Of a DNA stretch of 64,000 nucleotides, positions 1 to 9,419 are shown piece by piece (position 1 is the stretch's first letter; every line of letters starts with the position of its first letter). The translations under genes and the position numbers were made by a program. The stretch spans positions 124,001-188,000 of the forward strand of contig NZ_LQQC01000008.1 in the NCBI RefSeq assembly GCF_001584615.1, in the 5' to 3' direction. The notes beneath the pieces were generated by a model, which had not been told where the DNA came from, ran no database searches, and worked only from the letters and a program-made list of their open reading frames with translations. The stretch is from Brevibacterium ravenspurgense (GTDB taxonomy: Bacteria; Actinomycetota; Actinomycetes; Actinomycetales; Brevibacteriaceae).

Positions 1-548
1 TAGGTTTTGTGCACGCGGCGGTTTTGGAAGAGAACCTGGTAGGCGCCTCGGGTTTCGGGCCGGCGGGAGAATAGCAGCAGCCCGGCGGTCACACGGTCCA
101 GTCGGTGGACGGCCACAAGGTCGGGTTCGTTCAGTTCTATGCGCAGGCGGGTCACCGCGGATTGGCGGACAAAGCGGCCGTTGGGGGTCGAAGCGAGGAA
201 GTGCGGTTTGTCGACCACCACGATGTCGCGGTCTTCGTAGAGCACGGTGAGGTCGAACGGGACGGGATCTTCGTGCGGGACCGGGCGGTGGAAGAAGTAG
301 AAGCCGCCGGGGATGACGGGGTCGTCCGGGGCTGCGGGGCGGCCGGTCTCGTCGGTCAGGCAGCCGCCGTCCGGGTGTTCGGTGAGCCAGGCTCGGTCCT
401 GGGGCGAATGGTCGGGGAACTCCTGGGCCAGCCAGGCTTCGATTGTCTCTGGAACCGGCAGGTGGGCTTTTGCCGAGGTCTGCTTCCCACCGGGAGCGCG
501 CAGGCGGGTTGCGCTGATCCCCTCACGAGGCGGAAGGGGACTTCGCAT
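1..548 (-). CDS. RluA-family pseudouridine synthase, C-terminus cut by window edge
   Basis: The first 182 residues of an RluA/RsuA-superfamily enzyme that converts uridine to pseudouridine in rRNA or tRNA are visible. After a poorly conserved N-terminal region of about 90 residues come the family blocks: a VLYEDRDIVVVDKPHFLAST stretch near residue 103 and HRLDRVTAG at residues 148-156, with the catalytic aspartate at residue 151. The ATG at 548 is preceded by AGGAGG six bases upstream, which decides the start. The gene runs off the left edge, so the rest of the catalytic domain cannot be judged and the exact substrate (RluA, RluC or RluD type) is not resolved. It is divergent from the ligase-like gene at 697. 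Confidence 0.87.
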   Translation of the reverse strand, partial: MRSPLPPREGISATRLRAPGGKQTSAKAHLPVPETIEAWLAQEFPDHSPQDRAWLTEHPDGGCLTDETGRPAAPDDPVIPGGFYFFHRPVPHEDPVPFDLTVLYEDRDIVVVDKPHFLASTPNGRFVRQSAVTRLRIELNEPDLVAVHRLDRVTAGLLLFSRRPETRGAYQVLFQNRRVHKT

Positions 549-696
549 CGCAGCCTCCTGGGGGTCTCGGGGCAGGTTTGGCAGTGGGCACCTCCCCCAT
601 TCATACCCTTACCGGGCGGATATGAGAAAAGGGGCGCGAAGTCGGCGTATTCACGATAAAGTCGACCGGGCCGGGATTTTATCGACAGGAGAAGCT

Positions 697-1992
697 GTGA
701 AGCTCACCACCATGCTGCAGAACGTTGTTTCCGACCACGGGGACCGCATCGCGCTGGTCACTCCGTCAGAGCGTGTGACTTACGCGCAGCTGGACGATAG
801 GGCACGGCGGGCGGCTGCTGTGCTTGCCGCACATCAGGTGTTTCCCGGCGATCGTATTGGCGTGATGACGCTCAACAGCGCTTCGGCCGTGTACACGCTG
901 TTCGGCGCGTGGTACTTGGGTGCGATTCCCGTTCCTCTGGATCCGAAGATGGATTCGGATGACCTCGAAGCGGTCATCAGCCACGCGGGCATTGAGGTTG
1001 CGCTGGTTTCCGCAGAACTGTGGAAGGCCGCCAAACGCGTTGACCTGGGCATTGAGTGGATTGTGTCCGATGCCGGGCGCGGTGGCGCTGGTCGTGGTGG
1101 CCGTGGGGATGGCCGTGGCGGTTCGGTGTTTGAAACTGCAGTTGATGCCGTCGATCCGTACACGGAAGCTGAATACGAAGACGCTGCGACCGCACTCATT
1201 CAGTACATCGATCTTGTTGATGGGATTCCACGGGGTGCTGTTTTCACCCACGCTGGTTTGGCCGAGGCGCAGCCTGCTGTTGCGCAGGCTATGGGAATTG
1301 ACGGCTATGACGTTGTGCAGACCGCCTCACCCCTGTGGAATCCCGCGGTTCTGCACACCTCGATTCTGACGCCGCTGTCCTTGGGGGCTGCGGTCGTGCT
1401 GTCGGCTGATCCGCAGCCTGGCTCTGCAGCGGCCCTTGTGCAGAAAGCCGGTTCGACGGTTGTCACCGGCACCGAGGCCGCACTTCTTGCTTCTCTTCCC
1501 GGCGCGACGTCTGCTGGTTTTGCTCCGGGTGACATTGAGCGGATTTTTGTGCTCGGGCCTGTGTCGTCGCCCCGTGTGGGCGCTGAGATTGCGCGCGCCT
1601 ACAGGGCTAAGCACTTCTTCGGCCTGTACTCCCCCGGTGCTGCCGCGGGTGTTGGTCTGCTGGTCACAGCCCAGGACATTGTGAAGGCTCCCGGGTCTGT
1701 GGGCTCTCCTGAGCAGGGCACCGGCATTGATGTCCGAGTTGCCGAAGGCACCGGCACCGCCATGGGCGGGGTCGCTCCTGACGAGGTGCCGGGCCGGGAT
1801 TCGGCTGGTTCGGCTGGCGCTGGTTCAGCTGATGGTGAGGGTGCGCGTGGTGAACTGCAGCTGCGCGGTCCCGGCCTGCTGAAGAACTTTTGGCGCAATC
1901 CGATTGCGACCGCCGATTCGCATGACGGCGAATGGCTGCGCACCGGAGTTGCTGCTCGCGTTGACGCCGAAGGCCGGATTCACCTGGTCTGA
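697..1992 (+). CDS. Degenerate AMP-dependent synthetase/ligase-like protein (probable pseudo-enzyme)
   Basis: This 431-residue protein aligns by eye with the N-terminal domain of acyl-adenylate-forming (ANL) enzymes: an opening like DHGDRIALVTPSERVTYAQL, then FGAWYLGAIPVPLDP, and GELQLRGPGLLKNFWRNP near the end. The phosphate-binding A3 loop, normally YTSGTTGxPKG, reads IQYIDLVDGIPRGAVFTH at about residues 169-186, so the Ser/Thr/Gly run and the lysine are lost. The A8 region reads LRTGV instead of LRTGD, and the protein stops there, without the mobile C-terminal domain and its catalytic lysine. A Gly/Arg-rich insertion lies near residues 125-143. The GTG at 697 has an AGGAGA site upstream; the reading frame is open further upstream but without family similarity. 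ATP-dependent ligation is unlikely; a binding or regulatory role is a guess. It converges with the acyltransferase gene at 2026. Confidence 0.8.
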   Translation: MKLTTMLQNVVSDHGDRIALVTPSERVTYAQLDDRARRAAAVLAAHQVFPGDRIGVMTLNSASAVYTLFGAWYLGAIPVPLDPKMDSDDLEAVISHAGIEVALVSAELWKAAKRVDLGIEWIVSDAGRGGAGRGGRGDGRGGSVFETAVDAVDPYTEAEYEDAATALIQYIDLVDGIPRGAVFTHAGLAEAQPAVAQAMGIDGYDVVQTASPLWNPAVLHTSILTPLSLGAAVVLSADPQPGSAAALVQKAGSTVVTGTEAALLASLPGATSAGFAPGDIERIFVLGPVSSPRVGAEIARAYRAKHFFGLYSPGAAAGVGLLVTAQDIVKAPGSVGSPEQGTGIDVRVAEGTGTAMGGVAPDEVPGRDSAGSAGAGSADGEGARGELQLRGPGLLKNFWRNPIATADSHDGEWLRTGVAARVDAEGRIHLV

Positions 1993-2025
1993 GTGGCCGT
2001 CTGACCCGAGCCGAAGCTTGGTTCG

Positions 2026-4119
2026 TCAGCTGGGTTGCTGCAGCAGCCAGTCGAAGTCTTCCCGCATTTCCTTTTCCAGCCCGTGCGCTAGGGATTGAGC
2101 GAACGGCACGGTGAAGTGGCCGTTGTCGTAGCTGGTCAGGATGTTACCGACCACCGCATCGCAGTTCTTTGCGCTGGGGTCCTTGACGGCTGGGCAGATG
2201 TATTCCTTCATGTCCACGGAATACGCGCCCTCAGGAAGATCTGTCTGCGGGTCTTCGTCGAGCCATTTCTTTTCGATGCCGCATTCTTGTGATGTGCCGC
2301 CACCGGATATGCACCGAGGAATGTTGAGGTTGTCGTCTTTCGGCGCGGCTCGCATGAGCATCAGCTTTGCGCCAGTGTCAGTGATCTGCTCCCACCAGTC
2401 GGGGGCTCGGTCCAGGATGTACTCTTCATCCTCCTGTTCGTCCGTGCGGGAGCCCGATGTGACTACAAGGTCGACGTCGTTGTCATCGAGCCATTCGATG
2501 AGGTTTTCGTTGTACTTGCCGCACATTGAGTCTGGGGAGGGTTCACCGCCCAGGGGGCAGCCGCCCTTGTCGAGTACGAGTACTTCCCAACCGTACTTCT
2601 TGGCGAGACTCTTGAATGTCGTCTCCCAATGGCCAGCGAAGGACCCACCGGCCAGAGCAATTGTTGCTGTCGGCTGCAACGGAGCATCCTCGTCCTCACA
2701 GACCAGAACTTCGTCAGTGCCCGGGTCATCACCCCACCGCTGTTCGCAGCCCTGCTGGAAGTAGGGCGCCACGAAGGCTCCAGCATCTTCAGGTGCCGGG
2801 AAAACATCTGCTTCGGGCAGCTCACGGTTGCCATCCCAAAACGCAATGTCAGCACCGGGGTATGTATCCGAATCGAGGTCGTCGTATGCAGAGTGAGCTT
2901 CAACGTTCGAGTTCGTTTGGGTCAGCGGGGTGATGACAAGTGCGCCCACCAGCATTGCCGCAGCACCCGCGGAGATCATCGTCTTGTTGCGTTTGAGAAC
3001 ACTGCCGATGCGAGACGACGATTGTGGCGTCAACCGCTGCTCAACACCCCGGTAGGTCAGTGCAGCCAGCACGACTGCAATGACGCAGACGACCGCGGCT
3101 CCCCTGATGCCGGCGGCAGGCTGGTCTTTGATGTTCAGGTAGAAGATGAGCACCGGCCAGTGCCACAGGTAGATGCCATAGGACCGGTCGGCAAACCACC
3201 GCACGGGGGCTGATGTGAGGAACCTCGAGGACGAGAACCTTTCTGCCGGGGTGCCGCTGAGGTCACCCGCGATCATCACGAGCAGCCATCCCACCAGCGG
3301 CCACAGCGCCCACGGGCCGGGGAACACCTGACCGCCGTCGAAGACAAAGCCGGTGGCTGCGATCATGGCAAGACCAATCCACCCGGCGGCGAGCCTCCAC
3401 CTGGTGTTCAGCTGGATGCGGTCAAGAACAAGGGCCACAAGCCCGCCGAAGGCGAACTCCCACAGGCGGGTCCACGTTGACAGATACGCTTCGTCTTGCG
3501 CGTAGTGACCCTGGATGATGGCCCACAGCAGTGAGGCGACCAGTACGCCGGTGAGTGCTAGGGCGATTGTCTTCACTAAACGCATGCGCCGGGTGGCACC
3601 TGAAATGATCGCCACGAGGGCAAAGAAAATTGGGAGTCCTACATAGAACTGTCCCTGTACGGACAGGGACCAGAAGTGCTGGTACAGCGAGGTCTGTGGG
3701 CCCGCTGCACCATAAGCCAGCTGTGAGCGGATGAGCTCAAAGTTCTCGACGTACAGAAGCGATGCCCGCGCTTCCGCGAATATCTGCCGGTGGTCGGTTT
3801 TCGGCACGATGAAGAAGGCAGCAACAGCCGTCACACCGATAACCAGAGCGGCGGGAACGAAGATTCGTCTGAACAGTCGGCCGAAGTACTTGGTCAGGTT
3901 GATCCGGCCGGTGCTATCGAGTTCCCGCAGCAGCATGCCAACGAAGAGAAAGCCGGTGATTGCCAGAAAGATGTCGATGCCGCCGGAGATTCGACCTTGG
4001 CCGAACAGGTGGAAGAGTACAACGCCGAGCAGCGCAAGTCCGCGGACTCCGTGAAGTTCAGGACGGAATCTGCGTTCGGGGACACTCAGCATTGACGATA
4101 CTCGCACCGGCGTATTCAC
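2026..4119 (-). CDS. Membrane O-acyltransferase (acyltransferase-3) with C-terminal SGNH-like domain
   Basis: This 697-residue protein has the OafA/OatA-type architecture. A polytopic acyltransferase-3 domain covers about residues 1-390, opening with FRPELHGVRGLALLGVVLFH, whose histidine belongs to the conserved motif, and containing FQHFWSLSVQGQFYV-like family blocks. An extracytoplasmic domain follows. Such enzymes move acyl groups across the membrane and place them on wall polysaccharides or peptidoglycan. The SGNH block I is altered: it reads LAGGSFAGHW where the two paralogues in this window have GDSHA, although the serine remains. The C-terminal YDNGHFTVPF retains the block V histidine. 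The start is GTG at 4119, with an in-frame ATG at 4092 as an alternative. It lies downstream of groEL but behind two terminator hairpins, so it is probably transcribed separately. Confidence 0.88.
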   Translation of the reverse strand: MNTPVRVSSMLSVPERRFRPELHGVRGLALLGVVLFHLFGQGRISGGIDIFLAITGFLFVGMLLRELDSTGRINLTKYFGRLFRRIFVPAALVIGVTAVAAFFIVPKTDHRQIFAEARASLLYVENFELIRSQLAYGAAGPQTSLYQHFWSLSVQGQFYVGLPIFFALVAIISGATRRMRLVKTIALALTGVLVASLLWAIIQGHYAQDEAYLSTWTRLWEFAFGGLVALVLDRIQLNTRWRLAAGWIGLAMIAATGFVFDGGQVFPGPWALWPLVGWLLVMIAGDLSGTPAERFSSSRFLTSAPVRWFADRSYGIYLWHWPVLIFYLNIKDQPAAGIRGAAVVCVIAVVLAALTYRGVEQRLTPQSSSRIGSVLKRNKTMISAGAAAMLVGALVITPLTQTNSNVEAHSAYDDLDSDTYPGADIAFWDGNRELPEADVFPAPEDAGAFVAPYFQQGCEQRWGDDPGTDEVLVCEDEDAPLQPTATIALAGGSFAGHWETTFKSLAKKYGWEVLVLDKGGCPLGGEPSPDSMCGKYNENLIEWLDDNDVDLVVTSGSRTDEQEDEEYILDRAPDWWEQITDTGAKLMLMRAAPKDDNLNIPRCISGGGTSQECGIEKKWLDEDPQTDLPEGAYSVDMKEYICPAVKDPSAKNCDAVVGNILTSYDNGHFTVPFAQSLAHGLEKEMREDFDWLLQQPS

Positions 4120-4318
4120 AGCAGCGAACTTTCATCTCTACTCGACGTCTACAGCATGTCTCGACTTACTCGATTTTGGTAAAGGCTGAACGCCAATTCA
4201 ATTACTCTGCCGGCTGCGAGTTGCAGACAAGTGAACTAACAGTTGCGGCTTGGGATGCGTTGGGCTGGAAGCCGAGATCCACCTCGTTCTTCTTTCGAGC
4301 TGCCCCTGCCATTGGCAC
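4120..4318. other. Intergenic stretch without recognisable gene
   Basis: About 200 bases, visibly richer in A and T than the flanking genes, separate the acyltransferase start from the hairpins behind groEL. No reading frame here has family similarity. The minus strand should hold the acyltransferase promoter, but I cannot pick a convincing -35/-10 pair. Confidence 0.5.
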
Positions 4319-4388
4319 AAAAATTCCCGTCAGCAACAGAAACTCCCGTTAGCCGGACTGCTAATGGGAGTTTCTGTTGCTAACGGGT
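4319..4388 (-). terminator. Long near-perfect hairpin followed by a U-run, second terminator behind groEL
   Basis: The arms 4327-4354 and 4361-4388 are 28 bases each and complementary except for two positions, with a six-base loop. Read on the minus strand the stem is followed by a run of six T (plus-strand A at 4319-4324), as in an intrinsic terminator. It sits behind the groEL terminator at 4425-4468 and would insulate the acyltransferase gene. The stem is much longer than a usual terminator, so a mobile-repeat origin is also possible. Confidence 0.65.
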
Positions 4389-4424
4389 GGGGCGACCCCA
4401 AAAACCAGCACGCAACTCGGCTTA

Positions 4425-4468
4425 AAAACGACGAAGGGCGGATGGATAATATCCATCCGCCCTTCGTT
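4425..4468 (-). terminator. Intrinsic terminator of groES-groEL
   Basis: A perfect 16-base stem (arms 4432-4447 and 4453-4468, loop TAATA) lies 40 bases behind the groEL stop. On the minus strand it is followed, after three bases, by five T (plus-strand A at 4425-4429). Confidence 0.85.
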
Positions 4469-4507
4469 CACTGAGCTCAAACCGAAGTTCGAGCCTCAGT
4501 AAGACGA

Positions 4508-6097
<1,590 letters not shown>

Positions 6098-6176
6098 TCA
6101 CTTCTCTTTCTGTAAGCCGTTGCCTGTACGGCAAGCGCCGCCCGTCAGGCGGCGGTTGCTGTGGGTGCGGAAGTGA

Positions 6177-6470
6177 TCAGGCGATGACTGCGAGGACATC
6201 GCGAGCCGAGAGCACCAGGTACTCTGCGCCTGCGTACTTGACTTCGGTGCCGCCGTACTTGGAGTAGATGACCTTGTCGCCGACTTCGACGTCGACGGGC
6301 ACGCGGGTACCGTTTTCGGCAACGCGGCCGGGTCCGACTGCGACGACTTCGCCTTCCTGCGGCTTTTCCTTAGCGGTGTCCGGGATGACGAGGCCGGAGG
6401 CAGTGGTCTGTTCGGCTTCGACCTGGCGGACGACGATCCGGTCTTCAAGCGGCTTGATGTTCACCGACAT
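6177..6470 (-). CDS. groS: Co-chaperonin GroES (10 kDa)
   Basis: This 97-residue protein forms the heptameric lid of the GroEL chamber. It begins [20 protein letters not shown], carries the mobile loop [16 protein letters not shown] near residues 20-35 and ends DVLAVIA. The ATG at 6470 follows a GAAGGAG ribosome-binding site. The frame is open up to 6515, but the extra residues are not part of the family. It is the first gene of the groES-groEL operon, with a leader of roughly 230 bases after the CIRCE-flanked promoter. Confidence 0.97.
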   Translation of the reverse strand: MSVNIKPLEDRIVVRQVEAEQTTASGLVIPDTAKEKPQEGEVVAVGPGRVAENGTRVPVDVEVGDKVIYSKYGGTEVKYAGAEYLVLSARDVLAVIA

Positions 6471-6676
6471 GGAGGAAACTCCTTCGATCAGTTGTATGAA
6501 GGTTGCTGTGTTCAACTTGAGCGGAGGGGACAGCTGGGACGCTGTCTTCTGACGAGGCGCCGCCTGCTTTGGTCTGTTTCCTGCCGTCGTCGCGGGTGCC
6601 GGCTGGAACGGTCCTTGACGAGTGCGGTGTGCTGAGGTTTTCGGCTGAGCCCTGCGCTCAGCTCATTGTTCAGCGA
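6471..6676 (-). other. Long untranslated leader of groES
   Basis: About 200 bases lie between the groES start and the first CIRCE copy. They hold no credible gene. The stretch includes a TGACGAGGCGCCG element near 6553 that resembles one arm of several terminator hairpins elsewhere in the window, but its complementary arm is not obvious here. Confidence 0.5.
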
Positions 6677-6703
6677 TTAGCACTCGCACCACTCAGGTGC
6701 TAA
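6677..6703 (-). promoter_or_regulatory. CIRCE operator, proximal copy (imperfect)
   Basis: The arms TTAGCACTC and AGGTGCTAA are separated by nine bases, matching the CIRCE consensus TTAGCACTC-N9-GAGTGCTAA with two changes in the right arm. It covers the predicted transcription start just downstream of the -10 box. CIRCE is bound by the HrcA repressor in many Gram-positive bacteria. Confidence 0.88.
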
Positions 6704-6708
6704 TTCCG

Positions 6709-6737
6709 ACTGTAGTCTGCGCTTGGCACTCGGTCAA
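6709..6737 (-). promoter_or_regulatory. groES promoter (-35 TTGACC, 17-base spacer, -10 TACAGT)
   Basis: On the minus strand TTGACC (plus-strand 6732-6737) lies within the spacer of the distal CIRCE copy. A 17-base spacer separates it from TACAGT (6709-6714). The proximal CIRCE copy begins six bases after the -10 box, so bound repressor would block both RNA polymerase binding and escape. Confidence 0.8.
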
Positions 6738-6749
6738 GCGGAGTGCTAA
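6723..6749 (-). promoter_or_regulatory. CIRCE operator, distal copy (near-consensus)
   Basis: The arms TTGGCACTC and GAGTGCTAA are separated by nine bases, a match to CIRCE with one change in the left arm. The -35 hexamer of the groES promoter lies inside the spacer. Confidence 0.92.
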
Positions 6750-6807
6750 CCAAGCACATCTGGCTGCCGGGTGGTCACTCCATGCAAGACAGCGGATGCT
6801 CGTCAGT

Positions 6808-7737
6808 TCAGGCCCACTCCCCGATTGCCCGCAGCGCGTTGGCGGTGGTGATGTTCGCAATGTGCTCTTCAGATACTCCGCGAACTTCGGCCAGCTTGCG
6901 CGCGTTGAGTGCAGCGAGATACGGCCCGCCGGGCTTGCCGCGGTGTGGGTGGGGTGTGAGGAACGGTGCGTCGGTTTCAGTCAGCAGGAGTTCGTCCGGC
7001 ACGACCGCCGCGGCTTCGCGCAGCCCGGCAGCGTTTTTGAACGTGATGTTGCCGGCAAAGGACATGAAGTATCCGCGGCGAGCGCATTCTTCGGCCATGT
7101 CAACATCCCCGGAGAAGCAGTGGAGGATGGTGACGTCTGGCGCACCGACTTCGGCCAGGGTGTCGAGGACATCCTGGTGTGCTTCGCGGTCGTGAATCTG
7201 CAGCGCAAGGCCGCGGCGCTTGGCGATTTCGATGTGCGCGCGGAAGGATTCCTTCTGCGCGTCCATGTCGGCGCTGTCGGATGCGTCGGTGCGGAAGTAG
7301 TCGAGCCCGGTTTCACCGACAACCCGCACGCGTTCGCGGCCTGCGAGTTCGTCGATTTCCGCCAGGGCATCGTCCAGCTGTCCTGCGCGGGCAAGCGTGG
7401 GCGCTTCGTTGGGGTGCAGAGCGACTCCACCCAGCAGCCAGGGCCTTCCAGCTTCGGCTTCGGAGGCCACGATGTCGGCCGTCCAGCGGGCGGCCGGCAG
7501 ATTGCATCCGATCTGGACTACTCGTTCGATGCCGGCCGCCATGGCGGATTCGTAGAAGAACGACAGCGGCGGGAATTGTTCGTCTTCGCCGGGCACGACG
7601 TCTTCTGCGATGACTTCGCCGGCTTTCAGCGGCAGGCGCACGCCGGTGCAGATGTCCAGGTGGGTGTGGGAGTCAATACCGGGCGCTGCCAATTGTTCGG
7701 GTACGTCCGGGTACTCTCCCGCTGCGCGTGAGGCCAC
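6808..7737 (-). CDS. tatD: TatD-family metal-dependent hydrolase (DNase)
   Basis: This 309-residue protein is a TIM-barrel hydrolase of the TatD family, whose members are metal-dependent 3'-5' exonucleases. Metal-binding signatures are present in order: DSHTHLD near residue 22, VGETGLDYF in the middle, HCFSGD, and TETDAPFLTPHPHRG near the C-terminus. The start is GTG at 7737, five bases after the metG stop, with GGAGGA inside the end of metG as its ribosome-binding site, so it is translated from the metG transcript. In other actinobacteria this gene is usually followed by rpf and ksgA; here the groES-groEL region follows. Confidence 0.93.
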   Translation of the reverse strand: MASRAAGEYPDVPEQLAAPGIDSHTHLDICTGVRLPLKAGEVIAEDVVPGEDEQFPPLSFFYESAMAAGIERVVQIGCNLPAARWTADIVASEAEAGRPWLLGGVALHPNEAPTLARAGQLDDALAEIDELAGRERVRVVGETGLDYFRTDASDSADMDAQKESFRAHIEIAKRRGLALQIHDREAHQDVLDTLAEVGAPDVTILHCFSGDVDMAEECARRGYFMSFAGNITFKNAAGLREAAAVVPDELLLTETDAPFLTPHPHRGKPGGPYLAALNARKLAEVRGVSEEHIANITTANALRAIGEWA

Positions 7738-7742
7738 GCTTA

Positions 7743-9323
7743 TCAGTCCTCCGGTTCGACGTATTTGGGGAACACGGGTTCGGGCTTGGGCAGTTCGGTG
7801 CCACCGGTAAGCCGTTCACTCAAAGCGGCGAAGCTGCGCGGGTCACCGGCTTCGATGTTGTGTGCACCCGCTTCAGCCTTACTGGCTTCCACACCCAGAA
7901 GATCAAGGACCTTGGATGCGGATTCGGGCATGATCGGCTGGACCAGGATGGTTACGCGGCGCAGAACTTCAAGCGTTGTGTAGAGAACAACCGCCATGCG
8001 GCGTTCGTCAGTCTTGCGCAGCTTCCACGGTTCCTGTGCCGAGAAGTAGCGGTTGGCGGCCTCAAGAACCCGCCACAGGGCACCTACGTAGCGGTGCAGT
8101 TCCTGCAGGTCGACTTCCGATCGTGCCTTGTCGAGCAGAGCAGCGGCGGCATCCAGGAGTTCACGGTCGTCGTCGGTGAATTCGTCGTCGGAAACGTCCG
8201 GCACAATACCGCCGAGGTTCTTCGCGACCATGGACAGCGAGCGCTGCGCAAGGTTGCCGAACTCGTTGGCGAGGTCTGCGTTCTTGCGCGAAATGATGCC
8301 TTCGGCGGAGTACGAACCGTCCTGGCCGTAGGAGATTTCCCGCAGCACAAAGTAGCGCAGGGTGTCCAGGCCGAAGCTGTCGATGAGGTCGTAGGGGTCG
8401 ACCACGTTGCCGATCGACTTGGACATCTTTTCGCCCTTGTTGAACAGGAAGCCGTGCGCGTGGACACGCTTGGGCAGTTCAACACCTGCACTCATAAGGA
8501 ATGCCGGCCAGTAGACGGAGTGGAAGCGCAGGATGTCTTTGCCGATGATGTGCACATCAGCCGGCCAGAATTCGCGGAACGATTCAGATTCGACATCCGG
8601 GTATCCCACACCGGTGAGGTAGTTGGTCAGCGCGTCGACCCACACGTACATGACGTGCTTGTCATCGCCTGGAACCGGCACGCCCCAGTCAAATGTGGTG
8701 CGCGAAATCGAAAGGTCCTGCAGTCCCTGCGAAACGAACCCGATGACTTCGTTGCGGCGCGTGTCCGGGCCGACGTATTCAGGGTGTTCTTCGTAGAGCT
8801 TGAGCAGCTTGTCCTGGTAGGCCGACAGGCGGAAGAAGTAGGACTCTTCTTCTGTCCATTCGACTTCCGTGCCCGTGTCCACTGAAACGCGTGTGCCGTC
8901 TTCGCGCAGCGTGGTTTCGTCTTCTGCGTAGTAGGCCTCGTCGCGTACGGAGTACCAGCCGGCGTACTTGTCGAGGTAGATGTCGCCGGCGTCGACCATC
9001 TTCTGCCAGATGAACTGGCTGGCTTTGATGTGGTCTTCGTCCGTGGTGCGGATGAAGCGGTCGTAGCTGCTGTTGAGGTCGTCGTGGAGCTTCTTGAACT
9101 TCGCGGCGTTGAGGTCGGCGAGTTCGCGGGTGCTGATGCCCTCTTTCTGAGCTGTCTGCTGCATCTTCAGACCGTGTTCGTCCGTGCCGGTCATGAAGAA
9201 CGTGTTTTCGCCGTCCAGGCGCTTGAACCGCGCGATCGTGTCCGATGCGATGTATTCGTAGGCGTGGCCGATGTGCGGCTGGCCGTTGGGGTAGGCGATC
9301 GCCGTGGTCATGTAGAAGCTCAT
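7743..9323 (-). CDS. metG: Methionyl-tRNA synthetase
   Basis: This 526-residue class I aminoacyl-tRNA synthetase charges initiator and elongator tRNA-Met. The HIGH motif appears as PHIGHAYEY near residue 17, and [17 protein letters not shown] lies in the middle. The knuckle region reads [18 protein letters not shown] without cysteines, so this is the MetRS form lacking zinc ligands; no C-terminal tRNA-binding extension is present. The ATG at 9323 is favoured over the upstream in-frame start at 9353 because the protein then begins [20 protein letters not shown], and because a -10 box TAGACT ends seven bases upstream of it, which fits a leaderless mRNA. It is cotranscribed with tatD. Confidence 0.97.
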   Translation of the reverse strand: MSFYMTTAIAYPNGQPHIGHAYEYIASDTIARFKRLDGENTFFMTGTDEHGLKMQQTAQKEGISTRELADLNAAKFKKLHDDLNSSYDRFIRTTDEDHIKASQFIWQKMVDAGDIYLDKYAGWYSVRDEAYYAEDETTLREDGTRVSVDTGTEVEWTEEESYFFRLSAYQDKLLKLYEEHPEYVGPDTRRNEVIGFVSQGLQDLSISRTTFDWGVPVPGDDKHVMYVWVDALTNYLTGVGYPDVESESFREFWPADVHIIGKDILRFHSVYWPAFLMSAGVELPKRVHAHGFLFNKGEKMSKSIGNVVDPYDLIDSFGLDTLRYFVLREISYGQDGSYSAEGIISRKNADLANEFGNLAQRSLSMVAKNLGGIVPDVSDDEFTDDDRELLDAAAALLDKARSEVDLQELHRYVGALWRVLEAANRYFSAQEPWKLRKTDERRMAVVLYTTLEVLRRVTILVQPIMPESASKVLDLLGVEASKAEAGAHNIEAGDPRSFAALSERLTGGTELPKPEPVFPKYVEPED

Positions 9324-9330
9324 GTGGCAC

Positions 9331-9336
9331 AGTCTA
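9331..9336 (-). promoter_or_regulatory. -10 box of a leaderless metG promoter
   Basis: TAGACT on the minus strand lies seven bases before the metG ATG, and no Shine-Dalgarno sequence fits in the gap. Transcription would start at or next to the start codon. The -35 region is not recognisable. Confidence 0.55.
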
Positions 9337-9357
9337 CGGCCGGGCACTGACATGACG

Positions 9358-9387
9358 AGGTGCCGCCCACCATCCGAACCGGCACCT
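9358..9387. terminator. Short inverted repeat AGGTGCCG/CGGCACCT, possible terminator behind rsmI
   Basis: Eight-base perfect arms (9358-9365 and 9380-9387) flank a 14-base loop between the rsmI stop and the metG promoter. There is no U-run. The left arm belongs to the recurrent TGACGAGGYGCC elements of this window. Confidence 0.4.
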
Positions 9388-9419
9388 GACTTTCACTGGG
9401 GTCAGGCTCCGGCCCCGGG

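Noticed and set aside
313-696. Longer N-terminal version of the ligase-like protein (start at 313)
   Set aside because: The extra 128 codons overlap the divergent pseudouridine synthase gene, lack similarity, and a good GTG with AGGAGA lies at 697.
1992-2025. Frameshift that would restore the C-terminal domain of the ligase-like protein
   Set aside because: I read all frames behind the stop: none continues with an acyl-adenylate C-terminal domain before the convergent acyltransferase gene.
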